This document shows positions 24,840-33,338 of a DNA stretch of 64,000 bases, in pieces. Source of the stretch: CAVQBJ01 sp963819075 (lineage in GTDB: Bacteria > Actinomycetota > Thermoleophilia > Solirubrobacterales > Solirubrobacteraceae); NCBI GenBank assembly GCA_963819075.1, contig CAWFUP010000004.1:310001-374000 (forward strand). The letters run 5' to 3'. The position numbers were made by a program, and so were the translations under genes. How positions within the stretch are numbered: position 1 is the stretch's first letter; every line of letters begins with the position of its first letter. The notes beneath the pieces are model-generated. The model was not told where the DNA came from and searched no databases. It worked only from the letters and a program-made list of their open reading frames with translations.

Positions 24840-26225
24840 TCAGAAGAACGTCAGGTAGCGACGCCACTCCCATTCGGAGATGGCGTGGTGATAGTCGTCC
24901 CACTCCGCACGCTTGAACTCGATGTAGGCCCGGTGGAGGTCCTCGCCGAACACGTCGCGCGTGAGCGGGTCAGCCTCGAACGCCTCGATGGCCTCCAGCA
25001 ACGTGCGCGGTAACGTCTTCGCGCCGAGCTCGGCGATCCGCTCCTCGGTCTGGACGTACATGTCCAGGTCGATCGGCGGCCCGGGGTCGAGCTCGTCGTC
25101 GATCGCCTCCAGTCCGGCGGCGAGCACGAGCGCGGCACCGAGGTAGGCGTTGACCGAGGCGTCGACGGCGCGTGACTCGACCCGCGGCGATTTCGTCGGC
25201 ACACGGAGCATGTGCGTGCGGTTGTTGCGCCCGTAGGAGACGTAAACGGGCGCCCAGGTCGACCCGCTCATCGATCCCTGCTTGACGAGGCGCTTGTAGG
25301 AGTTCACCGTGGGGCAGGTGACGGCGACGATCGCCGGTGCGTGACGCAGGACCCCGGCCAGGAAGCGATAGCCAAGCGGCGAGAGCCCACATCCATAGGC
25401 GTCGTCGCCGTTGCACTCGAACAGGTTCTCGGCCGTGTCCACGGAGGCGAGCGACATGTTGAAGTGCGCTCCGCCGCCGGTCTTGTCCGCCCACGGCTTG
25501 GGCATGAACGTTGCCTCGTAACCGTGCGAGCGCGCGACCTCCTTGGCCATCATGCGGAACAGCGTGAAGCGGTCGGCCATGCCGATCGCGCCGGTGTAAG
25601 AGAAGTCGAACTCGTACTGCCCGTTGCCGTCCTCGTGGTCGAAGGAGTGAACGTCCCACCCCATCTCGTTCATGTACCCGACCATCTGGTGCAGGAAGCC
25701 GAGTGACTCGAGCATCCCGATTGCGTCGTAGCACGGCTTGTCGAGCGTGTCGCGCGGGTTCCAGGGCTCAGGGCGCCCGTCGGCGTCCATTCGGACGACG
25801 TAGAACTCCGCCTCCATGCCGAGGTTGAGCACATAGCCGCGCTCGCGCGCACGCGCCATCTGCCGCGATAGCACGGTGCGCGAGCACATCGGGTACGGCT
25901 CACCGCGTAAGTAGAGATCCCCCGGCGCGTAGGCGACGTTCCGACGCCAGGGCAGCTGCACGATGGCGTCCGGGTCCGGAAACACGGCCAGCTCGTCGTC
26001 TGCCGGTGACTGGCCGAGGAGGTCGAGCGCGGCGCCCGTGAACAGCTCCGATCCGTGCATCATCTGATCGAAGTGATCGATCGGCACGGCCTTGCACTTC
26101 GCCACGCCGTGGCCGTCGACATAGGTGGCCATTACGTACTCCACGCCGGACTGCTGCAGCGGCTCGCGAATCGCCGCCAGATCGGTGGCGGTGTATGACG
26201 GTGCCGAGTCGGTGAGCGCGGACAT
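24840..26225 (-). CDS. Glutamine-synthetase-like ligase (GlnT / gamma-glutamylamide synthetase family), copy 1
   Basis: A 461-residue member of the GlnT branch of the glutamine synthetase superfamily, which contains gamma-glutamylmethylamide synthetases. ATP- and metal-binding motifs are intact: MEAEFYVV, DHEDGNGQYEFDF, GGGAHFNMSL and the NNRTHMLRVP arginine segment. It would join glutamate's gamma-carboxyl to ammonia or an amine with ATP. Position next to an N-demethylase set, and a paralogue at 49009 beside the N-methylglutamate genes, argue for an amine rather than ammonia as substrate. The start is ATG 26225, because AAGGAAGG lies 8 bases upstream. Which of the two copies handles methylamine cannot be read directly. 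Confidence 0.88.
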   Translation of the reverse strand: MSALTDSAPSYTATDLAAIREPLQQSGVEYVMATYVDGHGVAKCKAVPIDHFDQMMHGSELFTGAALDLLGQSPADDELAVFPDPDAIVQLPWRRNVAYAPGDLYLRGEPYPMCSRTVLSRQMARARERGYVLNLGMEAEFYVVRMDADGRPEPWNPRDTLDKPCYDAIGMLESLGFLHQMVGYMNEMGWDVHSFDHEDGNGQYEFDFSYTGAIGMADRFTLFRMMAKEVARSHGYEATFMPKPWADKTGGGAHFNMSLASVDTAENLFECNGDDAYGCGLSPLGYRFLAGVLRHAPAIVAVTCPTVNSYKRLVKQGSMSGSTWAPVYVSYGRNNRTHMLRVPTKSPRVESRAVDASVNAYLGAALVLAAGLEAIDDELDPGPPIDLDMYVQTEERIAELGAKTLPRTLLEAIEAFEADPLTRDVFGEDLHRAYIEFKRAEWDDYHHAISEWEWRRYLTFF

Positions 26226-26295
26226 TGAGAGACCTTCCTTCCCGTTGCCGATTTCGTACCGTGCGCCCGACCCACCCGGGAGGCGGCGCGGCGAA

Positions 26296-26301
26296 TATAG
26301 T
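26296..26301 (+). promoter_or_regulatory. Candidate -10 box (TATAGT) for the creatininase-family gene
   Basis: TATAGT, the most consensus-like -10 in the window, lies 20 bases before the ATG at 26322. It sits in the 96-base gap divergent from the glutamine-synthetase-like gene. Confidence 0.5.
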
Positions 26302-26321
26302 CGCGGCCGCTCGAGATTCAT

Positions 26322-27071
26322 ATGGCCACTCGTCCATACAATCCGCGCTGGTCGGCTCTCACTATGGAGGCGGTCGGACGCGCCGCCGTGGCGGGCGCGA
26401 TCGCCGTCTTGCCGGTGGGCGCCACCGAGCAGCACGGGCCACACCTCGCGACCGGCACCGATACGCTCCTGGCCGATCGGATCGCGGTCGAGGCGGCGAG
26501 ACGCACGGAGGACATCGTCCTGCCGGCGCTGCCCTATGGCTGCTCGCTCGGCCACACGACGCACTGGCCCGGAACGCTCAGCCTGCACCCGACAACGATG
26601 ATCGCCGCCCTCGTCGAGATCGGGCGGTGGGTGCACGCGTCCGGCTTTCGCAAGCTCATGATCGTCAACGGTCACGCCACGAACGGACCGCCCTGCCAGA
26701 GCGCCCTGCTGCAGCTGCGCCACGAGTTGCCCGACCTGCGGCCCGCGTTCGTGTCCATCTTCGATCTCTCCGTGCCGCTGTCGCAGCGTTACCGAGAGGA
26801 CGCCCCAGACTTCCATGCCAACGAGGCCGAGACGAGCATGGTGCTGCACCTCGAGCCCGACGAGGTGGTGGTCGACGCGACCATCGACGAGCCGGATCGC
26901 ACCGTGGACCGGCTGCTGCTCTATCCGATGCCGGCGGTGACGGCGAGTGGCGTCGTCGGCGCCCCGAGTGGCGCCAGTGCCCAGCGTGGCGCCGAGCTGT
27001 TCGGGTCGCTCGTCGACGCGCTCGCCGACCGGCTCGTGCGCGCCCGCGCCGAGCGGGATCCGGCGTTCTAG
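26322..27071 (+). CDS. Creatininase-family amidohydrolase
   Basis: A 249-residue metal-dependent hydrolase. The family signature GATEQHGPHL (about 33-42) and the second metal-binding segment NGHATNG (about 110-116) are present, together with the HANEAETS glutamate segment. Members include creatinine amidohydrolase, MftE peptidases and deformylases acting on cyclic or formyl amides, so the name does not fix the substrate. Being surrounded by amine-metabolism genes, it may hydrolyse an amide such as creatinine (leading to sarcosine) or a formamide; this is inference. Its stop codon overlaps that of the convergent demethylase gene within one CTAG. Confidence 0.85.
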   Translation: MATRPYNPRWSALTMEAVGRAAVAGAIAVLPVGATEQHGPHLATGTDTLLADRIAVEAARRTEDIVLPALPYGCSLGHTTHWPGTLSLHPTTMIAALVEIGRWVHASGFRKLMIVNGHATNGPPCQSALLQLRHELPDLRPAFVSIFDLSVPLSQRYREDAPDFHANEAETSMVLHLEPDEVVVDATIDEPDRTVDRLLLYPMPAVTASGVVGAPSGASAQRGAELFGSLVDALADRLVRARAERDPAF

Positions 27072-28057
27072 CCCGCCGGGCCGGCGTTACGCTCGGCCAG
27101 CCAGGCCACGGCCATGTCGCGGTAACGCGCCAGTCCCTTGTAATCGACGAGATCGTCGGGGAGCTGTGCGAGCACGCGCTCCAATCGCCGCGACCACGCC
27201 GGCACCTCGCAGATACGGTCCAGGGACGCCAGGTAGGTGTGAATCGGGAACATGATGGCGTTCGAACGCGGCAGCCGGACGAAGTGCTGCACCTCGACAC
27301 GCAGATGCAACCGCTCGCCGATTTCCTCGTAGCGCAGGCTCGCGCGCGCCGGCCCCCACTCGGGATAGACCTCGGTGCCGGTATCGAGCCGCCGGTCGAC
27401 GGTCATCGTCCAGTTCGTGCGCCGGTAGGGGCGCCCGGGCGGCAGTCGCATGAGGAACATGCGAGCGCGGGGGAGCACGCCCATCTCGTGCACGCGCGGC
27501 ACGGGACCGTGGACGTCCAGGAAGCGCATGCCGAGGTCGAAGTCCAGGGACCAGTCCGCGCCGAAGGTGAGGATCCCAGCGTCGAAGAACAGATCGTCGT
27601 TACGCTGGTCGAGCAACTCGATGTCCTCCTGCAGCTGACGCGTGATCCACTCGAACGGCTCCCGTGGCAGCGAGGCGTCGTCGCCGAGCGTGAACGCCTG
27701 CTCGATGCCGGCCAGCCCGTTCGTCCACAGGCAGCGGTCGCGGTCGCGCCGCAGCGTGAAATGCGACGGGTAGTCGCGAGCGAGCGCCGTCGTTGCGTGC
27801 TCCACCACGTCCCAGGCCGCCCGACGCATGTGTCCGAGCACCTGGCAACGCGCGGGGTCCGCCTCGAGGATCCGCGCCCGCTCGGCCACCTCGACGAGGT
27901 AGTGCTCGTCGATGTCGTAGATGTGCCGGCCCCAATCACCGACGCCGTTGGAATGCGGCTGCTCGGCCTCCTCGACGTTGACCGAGTACATGTAGCGGTC
28001 AGCCTCGAACGGGAACGGGAATCGCTCTAGCGTCGGGCCGGTCAGCGCCTTCGGCAT
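27068..28057 (-). CDS. Haem-dependent oxidative N-demethylase (DUF3445 family)
   Basis: A 329-residue protein of the DUF3445 family, which includes the haem subunit of bacterial dimethylamine monooxygenase. Such enzymes oxidise dimethylamine with O2 to methylamine and formaldehyde. Family features seen are the N-terminal PFPFEADRYMYSV segment, the LQEDIELLD helix and the conserved MFPIHTYLASLDRI near the C-terminus, with many histidines available for haem binding. It is cytoplasmic. It lies 13 bases after a flavin/2Fe-2S reductase gene and a DmmA-like gene, the combination known for this monooxygenase, so reductase and small subunit should deliver electrons to it. Dimethylamine as substrate is inferred from context. 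Confidence 0.85.
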   Translation of the reverse strand: MPKALTGPTLERFPFPFEADRYMYSVNVEEAEQPHSNGVGDWGRHIYDIDEHYLVEVAERARILEADPARCQVLGHMRRAAWDVVEHATTALARDYPSHFTLRRDRDRCLWTNGLAGIEQAFTLGDDASLPREPFEWITRQLQEDIELLDQRNDDLFFDAGILTFGADWSLDFDLGMRFLDVHGPVPRVHEMGVLPRARMFLMRLPPGRPYRRTNWTMTVDRRLDTGTEVYPEWGPARASLRYEEIGERLHLRVEVQHFVRLPRSNAIMFPIHTYLASLDRICEVPAWSRRLERVLAQLPDDLVDYKGLARYRDMAVAWLAERNAGPAG

Positions 28058-28070
28058 CGGTCAGTTCCCA

Positions 28071-29033
28071 TCAGGCGAGGTCGAGGACGAGCGGACCCGA
28101 CACGCACCGCGAGACGCACGGCATCATGGCGGTGTTGGCCGCCCGCTCCGCCGCGGTGAGGTAGACGTCGCGGTGGTCGGGGACGCCGGCGAGAACGCTC
28201 GTGCGGCACTCGCCGCAGACGCCTTGCCGGCAGAGGTACCGCACCTCGACGCCGCAGCGCTCCAGCGACTCCAGGAGCGACTCGTCGGCGGCGACCTGGA
28301 CGTCGCGGCCGCTGCCGGCGAGCTGCACCGCGAACGGCTGGGCGGGCCCGAGATCGAGCTGGAAGCGCTCGAGGTGCAGGCGCGATGGCGGCCACCCGTG
28401 TCGGCGCGCCGCGCCGACGACGGCGTCCATCATGGGCGGGGGGCCGCACGTCGAGACGTGCGTCCCGAGCGGCTGGCGGTCCAGGATCTGCTCGAGAGCG
28501 GCCAACAGGGACGAGCCGTCGGCCCCGATATGCACGGTGAGGCTGTCGGCGCTCGGGCAGAGCCGCTCGAGCTCCTCGAGCAACGGGACCGCGGCGCGGT
28601 CGCGCACCGCATAGTGCAGCTCGAACGGGACGCCGGCCTCACGCAGCTGGTGTGCGTAGGAGACGAACGGCGTGATGCCGATGCCGCCCGCGATCAGCAG
28701 GTGGCGTTTCGCCGCGCCTACCGGCGCAAAGAGGTTCCGAGGTGGCTCGATCTCGAGCCGATCGCCGGCACCGACGGCGTCGTGCAGGGCACGCGAACCG
28801 CCGCCACCGTCGGCGATGCGACGGACGACGATGCGGTAAGCCTCGGTGCTCCACGGGGGGCAGGCGAGCGAGTAGGGGTTGCGACGGACGCGCTCGCCTG
28901 GGATGTGCACCACGACGTGGCTGCCCGGCGAGAATGGAGGCAGCGGACCCCCGCCGTCGGGAACGAGCCACAGCGCGCGGACGTCGCGAGCGCGATCCTC
29001 GATCGCCTCGACCCTGACCGGAATCGTCGTCAC
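28071..29033 (-). CDS. PDR/VanB-type flavin and 2Fe-2S reductase of the N-demethylase
   Basis: A 320-residue electron-transfer protein of the phthalate dioxygenase reductase class. Order of domains: flavin-binding barrel with RNPYSLA (about 50-56), NAD-binding domain with GGIGITPF (about 115-122) and CGPPPMM, and a C-terminal plant-type ferredoxin with C-x4-C-x2-C (CRQGVCGEC) and a fourth cysteine in MPCVSRC. It would pass electrons from NAD(P)H to the haem demethylase encoded 13 bases downstream. I choose GTG 29033 as start because it overlaps the upstream stop as GTGA, the pattern used throughout this region; two in-frame codons upstream are alternatives. Confidence 0.88.
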   Translation of the reverse strand: MTTIPVRVEAIEDRARDVRALWLVPDGGGPLPPFSPGSHVVVHIPGERVRRNPYSLACPPWSTEAYRIVVRRIADGGGGSRALHDAVGAGDRLEIEPPRNLFAPVGAAKRHLLIAGGIGITPFVSYAHQLREAGVPFELHYAVRDRAAVPLLEELERLCPSADSLTVHIGADGSSLLAALEQILDRQPLGTHVSTCGPPPMMDAVVGAARRHGWPPSRLHLERFQLDLGPAQPFAVQLAGSGRDVQVAADESLLESLERCGVEVRYLCRQGVCGECRTSVLAGVPDHRDVYLTAAERAANTAMMPCVSRCVSGPLVLDLA

Positions 29034-29641
29034 GACCACAGCTCGTGCGCCTCCGGGAGCTCACCAGCGACCTCCGCGTCGGCTTGGAACCCCATGAACG
29101 CGCCGAGCCGCCGTGAGAAGTGGTGATACACGGTCAGAGACCGGCCACAGCCCTCGCACTCGACGAGATCGCGGGTCACGTGCTCGGTCACCGCCTTGCA
29201 GTGCGCGCACCAGACGCGCCGCGCGTGGCTGCCTCGAACCTCCGCAAGGACCTCGTCGTCGTCGAGCCCGGCCGCGGCCGCAACGACAGCCAGACGGCGA
29301 ACGAATCCCTCGGGACCGATCACGTAGAGACGCAGTCCCACCGTGGCACGGGGCAGCCGCTCGCGCACCAACCGCTCGAGCGCGTCCCGGTCGCCGGTGC
29401 GCCGCCAGGCGACGTCATCGGGAAGCGCCGGTGGCTCACCGTCGAGGAGCAGCTCGAAGGAGCCGCGTCGCCCGTCATCCACCCACGCGCGCGCCAGCCC
29501 CTCGGCCGCGGCGGTGTCGCCGGCCACGACGACGAGATGCGCGACCGCGCCCGATAGGAGCACCGCCGCGCCGTCACGCGGTGTGGAGGTGTGAAGTGGA
29601 CTCACGCCCTCGATGACCGGAGCCTCCGACATCTCGCTCAT
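29030..29641 (-). CDS. Dimethylamine monooxygenase subunit DmmA-like protein
   Basis: A 203-residue protein resembling the DmmA-type subunit found beside haem N-demethylases. The N-terminal two thirds are an alpha/beta domain without clear cofactor motif. The C-terminus has a four-cysteine ribbon (CAHC and CEGC) followed by the family segment YHHFSRRLGAFMGFQ. The ribbon could hold zinc or iron; its role in electron transfer or complex assembly is not established here. The start is ATG 29641, nine bases after GGAGG. It is the first gene of the three-gene set and overlaps the reductase gene by four bases. Confidence 0.8.
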   Translation of the reverse strand: MSEMSEAPVIEGVSPLHTSTPRDGAAVLLSGAVAHLVVVAGDTAAAEGLARAWVDDGRRGSFELLLDGEPPALPDDVAWRRTGDRDALERLVRERLPRATVGLRLYVIGPEGFVRRLAVVAAAAGLDDDEVLAEVRGSHARRVWCAHCKAVTEHVTRDLVECEGCGRSLTVYHHFSRRLGAFMGFQADAEVAGELPEAHELWS

Positions 29642-29835
29642 CTGTTCAGTCCTCCGCTCGCGTCCTTGGCTCGCCACCAGTATGGACCGGAGCGGCGGTG
29701 TTCACGCTGTGCCGAATGGACAAGAAGAGACGCCGCTGCATGGCCCGTCGGTCGAAGCACACCCGGGCAGCGATGTGATCGCATATCCGCTGACCGACCG
29801 CGCGCCGCTGACCCACACGACTGTGAGGCCCACCG

Positions 29836-30966
29836 ATGTCCCACTCCTGGCGTACCTCGATCCTCGCCGACCGCCACCGCGCGCTCGGGTCGCGGCTCGA
29901 GGATTGGAACGGAATGGGGACGCCGTGGACCTACGCATCCGACCTCGCCGACGCCCACGAAGCGATTCGCACGCGCGCCGGACTGATGGACGTCTCCGGG
30001 CTCAAGAAGGTCCACTACGTCGGCCCGCATGCCGAGGCGCTGCTCCAGGAGGCGGTGACCCGCGACGTCGGCAAGCTGTACCCGGGCCGCTGCGTCTACT
30101 CGACGATGCTCGACGAGCGGGGCAAGTTCGCCGACGACTGCATCGTCTATCGCACCGGGCCCAATGCGTGGTTCGTCGTCCACGGCGCCGGGACCGGTCA
30201 TGAGCAGTTGACCCGCAACGCGACCGGCCGTCAAGTCGCAGTGCTCTTCGACGACGACCTGCACGATCTCTCGCTGCAGGGCCCGCTTGCCGTCGCTTTC
30301 CTCGCCGATCACGTTCCGGGAATTCGCGACCTACCCTATTTCCACCACGTCGCGACGCGGCTGTTCGGCCGGCCCGTGATGCTCTCGCGTACCGGATACA
30401 CCGGCGAGCGCGGCTACGAGATCTTCTGCCGGGCGCAGGACGCCGGGGCGATCTGGGACACGATCCTCGAGCTCGGCGCTCCGCTTGGCATCGTGCCCTG
30501 CGCGTTCACGACGCTCGACTGGCTACGGGTCGAGAGCTACCTGCTCTTCTACCCCTACGACAATTCCGAGATGTACCCGTTCGCCGACGAGGCGCCCGGG
30601 GACAGCCTCTGGGAGCTCGGCCTCGACTTCACGGTCTCGCCGGGGAAGACGGGCTTCCGGGGCGCCGAGGAGCACGCTCGCCTGAAGGACCGAGAGCGCT
30701 TCAAGATCTACGGCGTGCTGCTCGACGGCGATCGCGCCGGCGCCGAGGGCGACACGCTGCACGTCGACGGAGGCCAGGTCGGCGTCATCACTTGTGCGAT
30801 GTACTCGCGCCTCACCGGACGATCGATGGCGCTGGCCCGTCTCGACCTTCCGCAGGCGGTACACGGAACACGGCTGCAGGTCCGGGGCAGCCTCGAAACA
30901 ACCGGCGTCGCCCACACGCTTCCCTTCGATGACCCGACGAAGGCGAAGCGGACGGCCATCGGCTGA
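29836..30966 (+). CDS. GcvT-family aminomethyltransferase (tetrahydrofolate-dependent)
   Basis: A 376-residue stand-alone GcvT-fold protein. GcvT, DmdA and related enzymes move one-carbon units from amines or sulfonium compounds to tetrahydrofolate. Family features are the GLMDVSGLKK start of the fold, the ADDCIVYR strand with the conserved acidic pair, SRTGYTGERGYEIF and the GKTGFRG loop. It is not next to gcvH or gcvP, so it is unlikely to be the glycine-cleavage T protein. It diverges from the N-demethylase set across 194 bases, which suggests it captures the formaldehyde released there as methylene-tetrahydrofolate, or demethylates another substrate. Start ATG 29836 has GAGG upstream. Confidence 0.85.
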   Translation: MSHSWRTSILADRHRALGSRLEDWNGMGTPWTYASDLADAHEAIRTRAGLMDVSGLKKVHYVGPHAEALLQEAVTRDVGKLYPGRCVYSTMLDERGKFADDCIVYRTGPNAWFVVHGAGTGHEQLTRNATGRQVAVLFDDDLHDLSLQGPLAVAFLADHVPGIRDLPYFHHVATRLFGRPVMLSRTGYTGERGYEIFCRAQDAGAIWDTILELGAPLGIVPCAFTTLDWLRVESYLLFYPYDNSEMYPFADEAPGDSLWELGLDFTVSPGKTGFRGAEEHARLKDRERFKIYGVLLDGDRAGAEGDTLHVDGGQVGVITCAMYSRLTGRSMALARLDLPQAVHGTRLQVRGSLETTGVAHTLPFDDPTKAKRTAIG

Positions 30967-30980
30967 GCCGAGCGTTCGCC

Positions 30981-32672
30981 TTGGACAATGGCCTGAGCGA
31001 GATCGTGCGCTTCCTCGCGCAGCGCCCGCCGTTCGACCGGCTCGCACCCGAGGAGCTCGGCGAGATCGCGACGGAGGCGACGCTCGAGTTCTACCCGGCA
31101 GGCGCCACGATCCTCAGCGAGGACGGCGGGCCGGTCACCTTCCTGCGCGTGGTGCACAGCGGCGCTGTGGACGTCGTGCACGAGGGGCGCCTGCTTGACC
31201 TGCTCGGCCCCGGCGATGCCTTCGGCCAAGCCGCGATGCTCTCGGGGCTGCCGCCCGGCTTCGAGGCGCGCGCCGCCGAGGACACCCTCTGCTATCGGAT
31301 CCCGGACGCCACGGCGCGACCGCTGCTCGCCCGAGCGCGCAGTGGCGAGCTGGCGCCGAGCGCCCGAGATCCGGCCCACCAGCCGGTGGCCGAGCTGATC
31401 CGCACCGCCACGGTGACCTGCCCCCCCGACGCCAGCGTCAGCGAGGCCGCTCAGAGGATGATCGACGCGGGGGCGAGTGCGACGATCGTCACCTTCGCCG
31501 ACGGGACCTTCGGCATCCTCACCGACCGCGACCTCCGCGGACGCGTCGTGGCCGCTGGTCGCTCCGGCGACACCCCGATCGGCGAGCTGGCGAGCGCCCC
31601 GGTGTTCGCCGTCGCACCCGATCTGCTCGGCAGCGAGGTCCTCTACGAGATGCTCGTCCGGGGGATCCGCCATGCGCCGGTCGTCAACGAGCGGGGTCGC
31701 CTCGTCGGCGTCGTCGAGGACCGTGACATCTTCGCCGGGCAGGCGCGCTCCTGGTTCGGGGTTCGTCGGACGATCGAACGCGCCGGAGGCCTCGATGAGC
31801 TGGCGGAGGCCTCCCGCCGGCTGCCGGCCCTGATGCTCGCGCTACACGGGTCCAGCCTGCGTGCCCTCGAGATCGTGCGCGTGCGGTCGGCGCTCACCGA
31901 CGCGCTCGCCTGCCGTGCGCTCGAGCTCTCGATGCCGAGCGTCGACGACGGCGTCGTGTTCGTGGCCGTCTCGAGTCACGCGCGGCGCGAGCTGACGCTG
32001 ACCTCCGATCCGCGGGGCGCCTTCGTCGTCTCGAGCGATTGCCTGACACCGGCCGCGCTGGCCACGTTGAGCGCCGCTCTGGAGCGCTGCGGGCACCACG
32101 GCTTCCCGGTGGCACGGAGCCGCGACGAGTGGACGCGCGCGGCCGCCGAGGACGCGCTGGCGCTCGAGGTGCTCACCGACCGCCGGCCGCTCTGGGGTAC
32201 GCCGAGCGAGGCCCTGCCGATCGTCGAGCCACCGGCGCACGCGCCGTTGCTGGCCGCGCTGCGAGAGCGCGCTCTCACCGCGATCCCCCCCACCGGCTTC
32301 GACGCCGAGGCCGTGCTCGGGCTCGCCGGCCGGCGCGACGAGCGGCTGGACATCCGGCGCGCCGCGATCCTGCCGATCGTCGAGATGGCGCGCTGGGCCG
32401 CGACCTGCGCCGGCGCCGGTCCGGGCACCACGCTCGAGCGCCTCGATGCGGCCGCCGACGCCGGAACGCTGCCTCGCTCCGCAGCGCGCACGCTCGCCGA
32501 CGCGTTCGAGGTCACGCTCGAGCTGCGCATCGACCACCAGATGGAGCAACTCGCCGCCGGCCAGCAACCCGACGATCTGCTCGACCCGGCCCCGATGACC
32601 CCGGTCACGCGCGGACAGCTGCGTAGCGTGTTCCGGGCGATGAGCGCGGTGCAGCGAGAGCTCGGCCGGTGA
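30981..32672 (+). CDS. cNMP-binding/CBS/DUF294 protein with degenerate nucleotidyltransferase motif, copy 1
   Basis: A 563-residue cytoplasmic signalling protein: cyclic-nucleotide-binding-like domain (about 5-115), two CBS domains (about 130-255), DUF294 nucleotidyltransferase-like domain (about 280-400) and DUF294 C-terminal helical domain (about 420-560). The nucleotidyltransferase signature that reads SDQDNAL in its paralogue at 38953 is SDPRGAF here, so both metal-binding positions look lost. The family is often found with a DnaQ-like exonuclease, as here. The proposed start is TTG 30981, 14 bases after the GcvT-like gene, which is uncertain because no strong ribosome site is visible. 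Confidence 0.82.
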   Translation: MDNGLSEIVRFLAQRPPFDRLAPEELGEIATEATLEFYPAGATILSEDGGPVTFLRVVHSGAVDVVHEGRLLDLLGPGDAFGQAAMLSGLPPGFEARAAEDTLCYRIPDATARPLLARARSGELAPSARDPAHQPVAELIRTATVTCPPDASVSEAAQRMIDAGASATIVTFADGTFGILTDRDLRGRVVAAGRSGDTPIGELASAPVFAVAPDLLGSEVLYEMLVRGIRHAPVVNERGRLVGVVEDRDIFAGQARSWFGVRRTIERAGGLDELAEASRRLPALMLALHGSSLRALEIVRVRSALTDALACRALELSMPSVDDGVVFVAVSSHARRELTLTSDPRGAFVVSSDCLTPAALATLSAALERCGHHGFPVARSRDEWTRAAAEDALALEVLTDRRPLWGTPSEALPIVEPPAHAPLLAALRERALTAIPPTGFDAEAVLGLAGRRDERLDIRRAAILPIVEMARWAATCAGAGPGTTLERLDAAADAGTLPRSAARTLADAFEVTLELRIDHQMEQLAAGQQPDDLLDPAPMTPVTRGQLRSVFRAMSAVQRELGR

Positions 32673-33325
32673 GGCTCCGGCCGAAGCGGGCTCCCCGCCA
32701 GCCCCACCCCGGGACGCCGTGGCGCGAGGCCGGCTGGTGCGCGATCGACGTCGAGCTCACCGGCCTGGATCCGCGCCGTGGCGAGCTGATCGCCGTCGGC
32801 GCGGTGCCGATCGAGGGCGGCCGGCTGATCCTCGGCGACGCCCGCTACACGCTCGTGCGACCCGAGCGTCCGCCCTCGATCGACGCCGTCGTGGTCCACA
32901 AGTTGCGCATCGTCGACCTCGCCGACGCGCCCGCGCTCAACGAGGCGGCGGGGCTGTTGCTCGACGCGCTCACCGGGCGCGTTCCGATCTTCCATACCGA
33001 GGCGGTCGAGCGCCGGTTCCTCGGACGCGCGCTGGCGCGGCGCGGCGTGCGTCTGCCGCCGAGCGCCGACACCGAAGCTCTCGGGCGCCGATGGCTGCGC
33101 GAGCGTGACGGCGCCGCTCCCGCCCGCTTATCGCTTGGCCGCCTCGCGGACCTGCTCGGCCAATCCCCAGAACCGGCCCACCATGCGCTCGGTGACGCCG
33201 TCACCACCGCGCAGGCGTTCCTGGCGCTCGCTCACCATTGCGACATGAGCGAGCCACAGACGGTCGGCTCGCTCGTGCACATGCCCGCCGGCCAGCTCGG
33301 CGCGCGCCGCTTCGGCCCTGCGTAG
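32669..33325 (+). CDS. DnaQ-like 3'-5' exonuclease
   Basis: A 218-residue DEDDh-type exonuclease. Motif I is AIDVELTGLDP (D and E ligands, about 25-35), motif II is HTEAVERRFL where Glu replaces the usual Asp, and motif III is HHALGDAVTTAQAFL with the catalytic His and Asp. It is a stand-alone nuclease, not fused to a polymerase. Its GTG start overlaps the stop of the DUF294 gene as GTGA, so the two are translationally coupled; DUF294 and exonuclease neighbours recur in other bacteria, but the joint function is not known. The last 25 residues are outside the fold and poorly structured. Confidence 0.82.
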   Translation: MRLRPKRAPRQPHPGTPWREAGWCAIDVELTGLDPRRGELIAVGAVPIEGGRLILGDARYTLVRPERPPSIDAVVVHKLRIVDLADAPALNEAAGLLLDALTGRVPIFHTEAVERRFLGRALARRGVRLPPSADTEALGRRWLRERDGAAPARLSLGRLADLLGQSPEPAHHALGDAVTTAQAFLALAHHCDMSEPQTVGSLVHMPAGQLGARRFGPA

Positions 33326-33338
33326 AGCGGCGGCCGCG

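Noticed and set aside
26226..26849. N-terminal extension of about 200 codons before the ligase at 24840
   Set aside because: It runs antisense through the creatininase-family gene. The ribosome site before ATG 26225 and family length set the start.
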